Source of the DNA: JADJOM01 sp963817435
GTDB lineage: Bacteria > Gemmatimonadota > Gemmatimonadetes > Gemmatimonadales > GWC2-71-9
Length of the DNA stretch: 64,000 bases
Direction of reading: 5' to 3'
Assembly: GCA_963817435.1 (NCBI GenBank)
Contig: CAWFNY010000004.1
Span: 103,459-167,458 of the forward strand
Part shown: piece after piece, positions 8,043-15,615 of the stretch
Numbering within the stretch: the stretch's first letter is position 1
Layout: every line of letters starts with the position of its first letter
Notes under the pieces: model-generated
What the model saw: the letters and a program-made list of their open reading frames with translations, nothing else
Told to the model about the DNA's origin: nothing
The model's database searches: none
Program-made: the position numbers and the translations under genes

Positions 8043-9491
8043 ATGCTCCTGACCCTCGCCTTCCGCCACCTGCTCGTGAAGAAGGGCCGCTCCCTCTTCC
8101 TGCTGCTGGGGTACGGCCTCGGCGTGGGCGTGATGATCGTGCTGCTCTCGGTCGGCGCGGCCATGCTGGACCAGTCGCGCGATGTGTCGCTCGTCGGTGG
8201 CGGCGAGGTGACCGTGCTGCCGCAGGGGATCGATGTCGAGGCGATGCGGACCGGCGGGGTGAGTGGGATGTTCTTCGGGATCGACCGGGCGCGTTTCCTG
8301 ACCCGCCAGCTGCTCGGCGGCGAGCGTCACGCCGACCTGGTGCGCAGCGTGTCACCCGCGATCGAGAACAAGGTCGTGTATCTGAGCCACCGTGGTGAGG
8401 TCGTCGCCGCGCGCGCCGGCGGAGAGATCCCCAGCCGCGCCGCCGCCCTCGGCGCAGGCCTCAGGGTGCTCGACGGCGAATGGCACGATGCCCCCGCCGA
8501 CTCCGCCTGGATCGCGCCGGCCGCGGGGGCGCTCTACGACGAGCTGGACCATTTCCACCTCCCGCCCGTCGCCGACTCGAGCTGGGGGGAGTGGCACTAC
8601 TTCAACATCGCCGCGGGCCCGGCGGAGTGGTGGTACATCACCTACCTGGTTGGCGGCGAGGTGCCGCACGGGCGCTGGGGCGGGCAACTGCTGGTATCAC
8701 ACCGGAAGCCTGACGGCCGTTACGACCACTTCACCGCCGCCGTGCCGTCGGATTCCGTCGTCTTCGACACCGCACGCGCCGACCTCACGCTCGGCGGTAA
8801 CACCGTGCGGCAGCGCGATGGCCGCTACACGCTCGTCGCCGCCGCGAAGGGCGCGGCCGGAGTATTCACGGTCGAGCTCGCGGTCACCCCCGAGCGCAAT
8901 CGCTACTTCCCGCCCGTCGATCTGCGCGAGGGCGAGTTCATCTCCGGCTACGTCGTCCCCGCACTCTCCGCCACCGCAAGCGGACGCGTCTGCGTCGGCC
9001 GGCGCTGCGCCACCCTCGACCGGGTGCCCGCCTACCACGATCACAACTGGGGCGTCTGGCGCAACGTCACCTGGGACTGGGGCGCGGCGCGCGGCAAGAG
9101 CTTCAGCCTGCTGTACGGCGGCGTCTACGCCCCCGACGATTCCGCCGCGCTCCGTAACACCGGCACCGCGCGGCTGCTCGTGGCACTGGTCGATTCGCTC
9201 GGCGTGCGACAGATCCTCCGCGCGAACGAGGTGACCTACGCCGGGCGGCATCCCCTGAGCGCGCCCTCCGGCGTGCAGGCGCCAGCGTCATTCAGCTTCA
9301 TCGCGACCCGCGAAGCAGACACCCTGCGCGTCACCGCGCAAATCGCCGACTTCCAGGCGACCAGCCGGACCTCGGCGGGCATGGGTGTGAACTTCCTGCA
9401 GATGCGCGGCGCGTTCCATCTCGAGGGGAGAGTCGGTGGCGTCGCGGTGACGGACGACGGGACGGGGTTCTTCGAGACCTACGTGAAGTAG
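8043..9491 (+). CDS. fusion of an ABC permease N-terminus with an AttH/CrtC-like lipocalin domain
   Basis: A 482-residue protein of two unequal parts. Residues 1-~150 look like the start of a MacB-type permease: one helix (about 19-41) followed by a piece of periplasmic domain. From about residue 175 to the end it matches the AttH/hydroxyneurosporene-synthase-like (CrtC) double lipocalin fold, seen in WGEWHYFNI, EWWYITYLVGG, AYHDHNWGVW and the final FFETYVK. AttH proteins occur with AttEFG ABC systems. The C-terminal permease helices are absent, so the fusion probably anchors the AttH domain in the periplasm beside the exporter. A (TCTTCCC)n tract fills the gap to the ATPase gene. The substrate is unknown. 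Confidence 0.8.
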   Translation: MLLTLAFRHLLVKKGRSLFLLLGYGLGVGVMIVLLSVGAAMLDQSRDVSLVGGGEVTVLPQGIDVEAMRTGGVSGMFFGIDRARFLTRQLLGGERHADLVRSVSPAIENKVVYLSHRGEVVAARAGGEIPSRAAALGAGLRVLDGEWHDAPADSAWIAPAAGALYDELDHFHLPPVADSSWGEWHYFNIAAGPAEWWYITYLVGGEVPHGRWGGQLLVSHRKPDGRYDHFTAAVPSDSVVFDTARADLTLGGNTVRQRDGRYTLVAAAKGAAGVFTVELAVTPERNRYFPPVDLREGEFISGYVVPALSATASGRVCVGRRCATLDRVPAYHDHNWGVWRNVTWDWGAARGKSFSLLYGGVYAPDDSAALRNTGTARLLVALVDSLGVRQILRANEVTYAGRHPLSAPSGVQAPASFSFIATREADTLRVTAQIADFQATSRTSAGMGVNFLQMRGAFHLEGRVGGVAVTDDGTGFFETYVK

Positions 9492-9575
9492 CAGCCGCAT
9501 CCCGGGAGTCTCGGGCTACTGCTTGCCGCGGATCTTGAACGCCATGCCGTTGCGGCGAGGATGCCTGCTGCTGCG

Positions 9576-11021
9576 CTACAACCCCAGCCGCAGGGTGAGC
9601 GCCGCCGTGTAGTACCGGAACGCGCCCGTGGTGCTGCTCACCGCGCTGTTGGAGAACCCGCCGGAGAGCGCGACCTCGTTGATCGTCGCCCAACGCCGCG
9701 CGAGCCGCGCCTCGGCGTGCCACTCCGACTGCGCCCGGCCATTCTTCGTCACCTGCTGGGCTCCAAGTCCACCCGAGAGCTTCGCCTCCCACCGCTGGAC
9801 GCCGTAGGTGTAGGAGCCCCGTGCCTCACCCACAAGAAAACGATCCGGGGAGAAATAGCCGACCCTCTTCGTGTCGTACCCGAGCGCCCTGCCGTACACG
9901 CCGACCGTGAAGCGCTGCGCCAGCCGCTGGGTGAGGGCAACGACCAGCGACCTGCGCTGATTGTTGTCGGAGATCCACCCGATTCCCCCTCCCACTCCAA
10001 GCGAGAGCGTCGGGGTGAGTTCGGCATCTCCATCCACCGAGATCTCGTCGATGTCGATCCGGTTCCCGACCAGGAACGCCGTCTCGTCGAAGCTGTAGTG
10101 CGCGTAGCCGAGCCCGACGCCGGCACCCGGGCTCAGCCGATAGCTCGCGCTGGCGCGCCACGTGCCGAGGGAGCGATCGGTGCCGAACTCGTTGCTCAGT
10201 CTCCGCGCGCCGAGCGCGCCGGTGAGGCTGAGGTCTCCGGTGCCGTAAGTCGCGCCCGCTTCTCCCGAGAGCCGGGTGCCATGCTGGACCGGGTCGCTCA
10301 CTTCCATCAGGCCGACGCTGCCGAAGGCACGGAGCCCCTGCGCCACGAGGAAGGAGGTGCCGACACTCTGCCACCAGGCGTTGTTGCGGTCCGAGTCGTG
10401 GCCGAAGCCCAGCGTGACGTCGAGCCTCGGCCGGCGGATGGCGCGGATCTGCTGCTGCATGTCGCGCGCGGTCCGGTCTTCCGGCGCCACCGCCAGTGCC
10501 AGCGTCGCGTAATGCTCGGCTTCGTCGGTGCGGCCCTGCCAATGCTTGAGCTGCGCCAGCGCGACCAGCGCCTCGGCATCGCTGGGGTCCGCGTCGATCA
10601 GCGAGCGGAACTCCCGGTCGGCCTCCTGATACCGTCCCGACCAGGCGCGCGCCTGCGCCCGCCCGAATCGGGCATCCCGATTGTCAGGCCGCTCGGCGAG
10701 CAGGGAGTCATACCGGATGACCGAGGCGCGGTAGTCGCCCTTCCAGGCGTACATTCTCGCCTCGTAGAGCCGCACGTCGGGGTCCGCCGGCTCCACCTCT
10801 CGCGCATCCCGGAGGAGTGCGAGGGCCGAATCGACCTTGCCATCCCACGAGGCCAGTACCGCGAGCCGATAGAGCGCACGCACGCTGCCGGGATCGTCAT
10901 GCAATGCCAGTTCGTAGGCGTGCTTCGCGCCGGCGAAGTTGCCCGCGAGCCAGAGCGAATCGCCGGCGGCAAGCTGGGCGGCGAGTGGGGAGGCGAGGAG
11001 CAGGGCCAGCGCGGTTGTCAT
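9576..11021 (-). CDS. TPR protein with C-terminal outer-membrane beta-barrel (YaiO-like)
   Basis: About 481 residues from the ATG at 11021. That start gives a clean signal peptide (MTTALALLLASPLAAQ); the longer open frame to 11132 is only translated palindrome. Residues ~20-210 hold four to five TPR units (for example LYRLAVLASWDGKVDSALAL and ALVALAQLKHWQGRTDEAEHY). The rest has alternating aromatic/Gly strands ending LTLRLGL, typical of an outer-membrane barrel. The layout resembles YaiO/PgaA-like polysaccharide export or surface proteins. It lies just downstream of, and on the same strand as, a TPR/glycoside hydrolase-like gene, so both may act on one exopolysaccharide. The start codon itself lies in the palindrome arm (TGTCAT read backwards). 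Confidence 0.75.
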   Translation of the reverse strand: MTTALALLLASPLAAQLAAGDSLWLAGNFAGAKHAYELALHDDPGSVRALYRLAVLASWDGKVDSALALLRDAREVEPADPDVRLYEARMYAWKGDYRASVIRYDSLLAERPDNRDARFGRAQARAWSGRYQEADREFRSLIDADPSDAEALVALAQLKHWQGRTDEAEHYATLALAVAPEDRTARDMQQQIRAIRRPRLDVTLGFGHDSDRNNAWWQSVGTSFLVAQGLRAFGSVGLMEVSDPVQHGTRLSGEAGATYGTGDLSLTGALGARRLSNEFGTDRSLGTWRASASYRLSPGAGVGLGYAHYSFDETAFLVGNRIDIDEISVDGDAELTPTLSLGVGGGIGWISDNNQRRSLVVALTQRLAQRFTVGVYGRALGYDTKRVGYFSPDRFLVGEARGSYTYGVQRWEAKLSGGLGAQQVTKNGRAQSEWHAEARLARRWATINEVALSGGFSNSAVSSTTGAFRYYTAALTLRLGL

Positions 11022-11097
11022 CCCGCGGAAGCGGAGCGACCGAGGGATCCCTTTCGGTGCACACCGAGAGGGATCCCTCGCTGCGCTCGGGATGACA
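11016..11097. repeat. palindromic element that donates a start codon
   Basis: A copy of the dispersed palindrome (TGTCATCCCGCGG... / ...CTCGGGATGACA) between the glycoside hydrolase-like gene and the TPR/barrel gene. On the minus strand the inner end of its left arm reads ATGACA, and that ATG (11021-11019) is the best start of the downstream gene. Confidence 0.85.
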
Positions 11098-11119
11098 ACG
11101 CTCGTGATTCGCCACCGCA

Positions 11120-13723
11120 TCATTTCGCCCACACCGCCTTCAGAGAGTCATACACCGGCTTCAGGCGCTGATGATAGCGGGGGACGGTCCACACGGGCCA
11201 CTCCCAGGTGCGGAAACTCTTTGCGTTCCAGGTGTGGTCGGGCCCCGGCTCGGGGAGGGCGGCGATCAGCGTCGAGTCCCGGTCCACCACGGCGATGCCG
11301 AGCCGGAATCCATCGGAATGCACCGTTCCGATCTGGTCCCCGATGTCCTTCTCATACAGCAGCGTGCCGGTGGACGGGTCGCTCACGTTCAGCAGGTTCC
11401 ACGGCAGCCGCACCTCGAGGACGCCCGCCGCGGTATCCCAGTACCAGTCCGAGAGCGTCGACTGCTGCTCCGTGCCATACCGGAGCCGGCCGCGGTTGAT
11501 GCCCTGGGCGGGAATGAACTCTCCAGTACGGGTGATCCGGGTCCGGTTGGTGATCACAAACATCGAATCGAACTGCCCATCCGCGCCCCACGCGATCGTG
11601 ATCGGCCGCCGCGCGAAGAGGCCCCGGTCGTCGCCGTCGATGATCTGGCCGGCGCCGACGTAGGGGTTGTACTCCGGCGTGATCAGGAGCTGCGCGTCGC
11701 TGCTGTCACGGAAGCTCGCAAGGAACTCGAATCCGATATTGCCGTGCAGCACATCGCCCGGCAGCCGCTGCTGTCCCAGGTCCGCACGATAGGTGTCGAG
11801 TGCGATCAGCACCCGGCGCCGTCCCCATGGAAACCCGGTGCCCGCGAGCGACGGGAATTCGGCGGCGATGTAGACATACGACTCGTCGGCGCCCACCCTG
11901 AGCGCCGCCGGCTGACCCGGCGTCATCGGGTTGTCGGGCGCCGCGACGGGGGTGAGTCCCCGCCACAGCCGGAGGTCGCCGCCGAGTGCGGGGGTGGTCG
12001 CGGAATCGCCGGCGTACATGCCGAGGATGCCATAGTTCTGTTCGGCGTCCATCACGTTGTGCCACTGCCGGGTGTTCTCCAGCGGGATCTCGTAGTCGAT
12101 CACGATCCAGTTCTTCTTGAACCACTCGTCGATCCACGCGAAGATGATCCCGCCGGCGGCGCCGCTCTCCCGGATTTCCCGGGTGAGCCGCGCATCGATG
12201 CGCGCCATGGCGACTTCGTCGTGACCGCCGTGATTCCACCCCTGCGGCTGCAGGTGCGCGAGTCCCCGGCTCGAGGGTACGCCGTACTCCGAGAGCAGCA
12301 GCGGCACGCCGGCATGATGCCGCTTGAGATCCCGCAGGTACCCGAAGTAGTTCGACCGCCCCTCCCTGGAGCTGGCCTTCCCGTACCCGGGATCGTACAG
12401 CAGGAAGTCGGGATAGTACGGATAGGCGTGGTAGCTCGCGAACCACCCCGCCGGGTTCGCCGGGGTGGCGCGCACCAGCATCGCGTCGAGACCGATGGCG
12501 TCGTTCTCGTATTCATTCGAAGCCCGCGGGGCGGGACGGTTAAGCCGGATGCGCCACTCGGCTTCCTCGTCGGCGTTCGCCTCGGTGATGTGCCGGAGCG
12601 GATCGAGCGTCGGCCAGTTGGTGTAGGCGACCGGCCGGATGGTGTTGTAGCGCTCGACCTCGTAGCCCACCAGGTAGTCACACGCTTCCGCCATCCAGCC
12701 GTCCATCGCCGGCACGGCGCCGCGGGTCGAGAGGTACCGGCCGCTGAACGGCTTCGCCGGATGCTTCGCGTCGAAGTCCTTCACCGCGTACGGCTCCCAC
12801 TCCCGCCCGAGGATGTAGCCGAGCGTCCACGGCGAGACGTCCGCGTCGTAGCGGCCCCCCGCATGGCCCGGCCGCACCGGGATCGCCGCGCGGCCATGGA
12901 GCAGGTCCACCACTCGGCGCATCTCCTGCCGGAACTCCCCCTTCCATTCCGGGTCGTCGAAGTCGTGCTCCGGCGGCAGCTCCGTCCACACCCCATGGAT
13001 GAGCCACAGCGCCCGGTCCCGGTGCGCCACGTTCCACGCCCGGAGCGCCCGATAGAAGCTCGGCGGCAGGATGGTGTACAGCCGGAGCGTGTTCGCATGC
13101 ATCCCGGCGATCAGCCGGAACCACCCGGCGTAGGTCGCCGAGTCAGGCGGGAACTCCGAGGGGAACTTGCCCGGCAGCGCCACGCCCATGTTGACACCGT
13201 TCACGTAGAACCGGCGCCAGCTCCCCCTGGCGGCGGGGATCTCGAAGAAGTCCCCGCGCACCCGGGCATCGACCCGCAGGGTGGCACGGCGCGCTGGCGG
13301 CTGCAGGGCGGGGCGGTCCCAGTCGGGATCGATCTGGGCGAGGACGCCGCGGGTGGCGTCGTTCTTCGGATGCAGCGCCAGAGCGCGTCGGCCTGCCGCG
13401 AGCGCGCCCGCGCGGTCCCCCTGGCGCCAGCGGGTCAGCGTGAGCCCGTCCCACGCGTCGCCGTTGCTGCTGTCCGCGCGGGTCACCATCAGGAACAGCG
13501 AGTCGGCATCGGCCACTTTGTCCTGCCGGAGCCAGACGTAACCCAGTCCCACCTTCGCGTCGAGGTTGTTGTCGCAGAGCCGGTCGGCCCGCGCGAAGCG
13601 CTCCCCGGCGAGCGCGATCGCCTCCGCGCGGTAGGCGGTCCAGGCCGAGTCGACCAGCGCGGCGGCCTCCGGCGGACAGGGGCCCGCGCAGGCGAGGGCG
13701 AGGAGAATTAGATTCGTCGCCAT
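11120..13723 (-). CDS. secreted TPR/glycoside hydrolase-like protein
   Basis: An 867-residue protein with a short N-terminal hydrophobic segment (LILLALACAG), TPR-like helices to about residue 135 and then a TIM-barrel glycosidase region. Candidate acid/base and nucleophile glutamates are in GREWEPY (near 310) and LLLSEYGVPSSR (near 478), the spacing expected of clan GH-A enzymes; YVNGVNMG and HANTLRLYTI resemble GH2/GH5-like barrels. The last ~270 residues are beta-rich and may bind carbohydrate. No exact GH family is claimed. It precedes the TPR/beta-barrel gene on the same strand, which suggests an envelope polysaccharide locus. Confidence 0.72.
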   Translation of the reverse strand: MATNLILLALACAGPCPPEAAALVDSAWTAYRAEAIALAGERFARADRLCDNNLDAKVGLGYVWLRQDKVADADSLFLMVTRADSSNGDAWDGLTLTRWRQGDRAGALAAGRRALALHPKNDATRGVLAQIDPDWDRPALQPPARRATLRVDARVRGDFFEIPAARGSWRRFYVNGVNMGVALPGKFPSEFPPDSATYAGWFRLIAGMHANTLRLYTILPPSFYRALRAWNVAHRDRALWLIHGVWTELPPEHDFDDPEWKGEFRQEMRRVVDLLHGRAAIPVRPGHAGGRYDADVSPWTLGYILGREWEPYAVKDFDAKHPAKPFSGRYLSTRGAVPAMDGWMAEACDYLVGYEVERYNTIRPVAYTNWPTLDPLRHITEANADEEAEWRIRLNRPAPRASNEYENDAIGLDAMLVRATPANPAGWFASYHAYPYYPDFLLYDPGYGKASSREGRSNYFGYLRDLKRHHAGVPLLLSEYGVPSSRGLAHLQPQGWNHGGHDEVAMARIDARLTREIRESGAAGGIIFAWIDEWFKKNWIVIDYEIPLENTRQWHNVMDAEQNYGILGMYAGDSATTPALGGDLRLWRGLTPVAAPDNPMTPGQPAALRVGADESYVYIAAEFPSLAGTGFPWGRRRVLIALDTYRADLGQQRLPGDVLHGNIGFEFLASFRDSSDAQLLITPEYNPYVGAGQIIDGDDRGLFARRPITIAWGADGQFDSMFVITNRTRITRTGEFIPAQGINRGRLRYGTEQQSTLSDWYWDTAAGVLEVRLPWNLLNVSDPSTGTLLYEKDIGDQIGTVHSDGFRLGIAVVDRDSTLIAALPEPGPDHTWNAKSFRTWEWPVWTVPRYHQRLKPVYDSLKAVWAK

Positions 13724-13762
13724 GGTAGGTGCCGAATCTTAGCGACGGAGAGATGACATCGC

Positions 13763-14146
13763 ATGACAGAGACGACGGAGCAATCGATCCGCACGCTGGG
13801 TCGGACCCTGGTGGACGAGTTCGGCCGCGGCTGGTCGCGCGGCAAGGTGGAGGTGATGATGAGCGTCTTCGCCCCCGAAGCCGCCTTCATCGCCGGGCCC
13901 TTCGAGGAGCCGCTGCGAGGCATCGAAGCGGTCCGCGGCTACTGGGCGGACGTGCCGCTCTACCAGTCGGAGATCACCTTCACGGCGGGGGAGGTCTTCA
14001 CGGTGGGGCCGTGGTTCGCGACGGAGTTCAAGTGCACCTTCCGCCGCCGCCGCACCGGCGAGTGGGTCGATGCCCGGGGCTCGATCTTCTGCGAGACCAA
14101 CGGCGTGCTGATCACCGAGATGCGCATGTACTGGGAGCGGCGGTAA
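13763..14146 (+). CDS. SnoaL-like/NTF2-fold protein
   Basis: A 127-residue protein with the pattern of the SnoaL-like polyketide cyclase/NTF2 superfamily: an N-terminal helix pair, VEVMMSVFAPEAAFIAGPF, then FRGI-like PLRGIEAVRGYWADV and a C-terminal beta sheet ending ITEMRMYWERR. Such single-domain proteins are often small hydrolases, isomerases or ligand binders. No catalytic residue can be assigned and the neighbours do not hint at a pathway. Confidence 0.7.
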   Translation: MTETTEQSIRTLGRTLVDEFGRGWSRGKVEVMMSVFAPEAAFIAGPFEEPLRGIEAVRGYWADVPLYQSEITFTAGEVFTVGPWFATEFKCTFRRRRTGEWVDARGSIFCETNGVLITEMRMYWERR

Positions 14147-14208
14147 GGCGAACGGGCGGACGGGCGGACCGGCGGTAAGACGGTAGAACGGGATCCGTTG
14201 GACCCCGT

Positions 14209-14298
14209 TGTCATCCCGAGCGCAGCGAGGGATCTCTCAAGGACGGCACCACTGGCCGCCTCAAGAGATCCCTCGTCGCTTCGCCCCCCGGGATGACA
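14209..14298. repeat. dispersed palindromic element preceded by GGCGGACGG-type simple repeat
   Basis: The palindrome lies between two convergent genes. Just before it (14147-14190) is a short degenerate tandem tract of CGGGCGGAC units, a second kind of simple repeat that recurs inside nadE and near 44.8 kb. It is a plausible bidirectional terminator, since neither neighbour has another hairpin. Confidence 0.8.
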
Positions 14299-14319
14299 AC
14301 GCTGCGGTCCGGACTCGTC

Positions 14320-14781
14320 CTACTGGTTCCGCCGCACGTACTCCAGTGCCCACTTGAGCAGTTCGGGGCTCCGGAGCCCCACCCGGGTCGCGATCCCGAT
14401 CGCATCCTCCTCGTCCATGCCCTCGTCGAGCATCAGGAACGGAATCAGCGCGCCCCCGACCCGGTTGGCGCTGGCGCAGTGGAAGAAGATGGTGCGGTCC
14501 CGGTTGGCCTTCAGGATGTCGCGGATCCGGGTGAGCGTCTGATCATTGAGGTCGGCGGCAGTTACCGGTACGTTGAGATACTCCATGCCGAGCGCCGCGA
14601 CCGCCCGAGCCTCGTCGACGGGATGCGGTTCGGTGACTCCCCGGATGTTGAGGATCACCGAGGTGCCCGCCGCCTTCAGCGACTCGAGGTGTGACTGGGC
14701 CGGCTGACCTCCGGTGATCACATTGGGCAGGGCCTGGCAGGCGTTCACGACGCCGCGGATCGCTTCGATGGGTTTCGGCAT
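14320..14781 (-). CDS. DSP-like phosphatase family protein (Blh/DUF442-type)
   Basis: A 153-residue protein. VITGGQPAQSHLESLKAAGTSVILNIR matches the start of the beta-lactamase-hydrolase-like/DUF442 phosphatase family. The active loop FHCASANRVGG holds the Cys (Cys-x4-Arg), with an upstream general-acid candidate in NVPVTAADLND. Members are small dual-specificity-like phosphatases or sulfide-related proteins. It diverges from crcB with only 24 bp between starts, so the two promoters must overlap or crcB is read from elsewhere. Confidence 0.75.
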   Translation of the reverse strand: MPKPIEAIRGVVNACQALPNVITGGQPAQSHLESLKAAGTSVILNIRGVTEPHPVDEARAVAALGMEYLNVPVTAADLNDQTLTRIRDILKANRDRTIFFHCASANRVGGALIPFLMLDEGMDEEDAIGIATRVGLRSPELLKWALEYVRRNQ

Positions 14782-14805
14782 TTCGGGAAACTAAAGGATC
14801 GCCAC

Positions 14806-15192
14806 ATGATCTGGTACATCGCCATCGGCAGCGCCCTCGGCGGCGTGCTTCGCTACCTCGTCGGTGGGCTCATCCAGCGGGCGACACCCGGCACCTTTCC
14901 CATCGGCACCCTGGTCATCAACATCACCGGTTCGTTCCTGCTGGGGCTGCTCTACCGTTATTCCGCCGATTCCGCCGCGATCACCCCGGAGATCCGCGCG
15001 ATGCTCACCATCGGCCTCTGCGGCGGCTACACCACTTTCTCTACCTTCAGCTACGAGACCGTGCGGCTGCTCGAGGATGGCGAGATCGGCCGCGCCCTGG
15101 CCTACATCGGCCTGAGTGTCGGCATTTCCGTCGCTGCAACGATGCTCGGTATCATGGCCGGGCGGGAACTGCTCGCTCTCCGGCGGGCCTGA
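14806..15192 (+). CDS. crcB: fluoride exporter CrcB/FluC
   Basis: A 128-residue protein with four transmembrane helices. It carries GGVLRYLVGG in TM1, the Asn of VINITGSFLLG in TM2 and GGYTTFSTFSYE in TM3, whose Phe and Thr line the fluoride pores of Fluc channels. It should work as a dual-topology homodimer letting F- leave the cytoplasm. It is followed 18 bp later by a DUF190 gene, a frequent partner of crcB. No fluoride riboswitch fits in the 24-bp leader. Confidence 0.93.
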   Translation: MIWYIAIGSALGGVLRYLVGGLIQRATPGTFPIGTLVINITGSFLLGLLYRYSADSAAITPEIRAMLTIGLCGGYTTFSTFSYETVRLLEDGEIGRALAYIGLSVGISVAATMLGIMAGRELLALRRA

Positions 15193-15210
15193 AGAAGCGG
15201 GAGGACCACG

Positions 15211-15552
15211 ATGCATGGCATGACGGGCGAGCGGATCCTGATGCGGATCCACCTTGGAGAGCGTGACCGCTACGACGGCAAACCGCTGTACACCGCGATC
15301 GTCAATCTGCTCCGGGAGCGGCAGTTCGCCGGCGCCACCGTCACCCGCGCGATCATGGGCTTCGGTGCCACCGCCCGGCTGCATACCGACAAGGTGCTGC
15401 GGCTCTCCGTCGACCTGCCGATCATCGTGGAGTGCGTCGACAGCGAGGAGAAGATCAATGCCATCCTCCCCGAACTCGATGCGATGATCGGCGGCGGCCT
15501 GATCACGCTGGAGAAGGTGCGGGTGATCATGTATCGCGCGGAGAACCCGTAG
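15211..15552 (+). CDS. DUF190 family protein, crcB partner
   Basis: A 113-residue cytosolic protein of the DUF190 family, with the ferredoxin-like/PII-like pattern ERILMRIHLGERDRYDGKPLY...LLRERQFAGATVTRAIMGFG and VIVECVDSEEKINAILPEL. DUF190 genes often stand beside crcB and may gate or regulate it through a nucleotide ligand, as PII proteins do, but a function is not established. It is co-oriented and tightly spaced with crcB. Confidence 0.85.
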   Translation: MHGMTGERILMRIHLGERDRYDGKPLYTAIVNLLRERQFAGATVTRAIMGFGATARLHTDKVLRLSVDLPIIVECVDSEEKINAILPELDAMIGGGLITLEKVRVIMYRAENP

Positions 15553-15615
15553 GGGCTCAGCCGATGACAGCGGTGTTGCCGTGTAAACGGAGTCGCGTCG
15601 AGGTAGATTGACCGC

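Noticed and set aside
11171..13711. 846-residue plus-strand frame opposite the glycosidase-like gene
   Set aside because: Its composition (R/H/G/V-rich) is that of an antisense shadow, while the minus strand has TPR and TIM-barrel motifs.
14782..14805. Fluoride riboswitch before crcB
   Set aside because: Only 24 bp separate crcB from the divergent gene and no pseudoknot pattern is visible.
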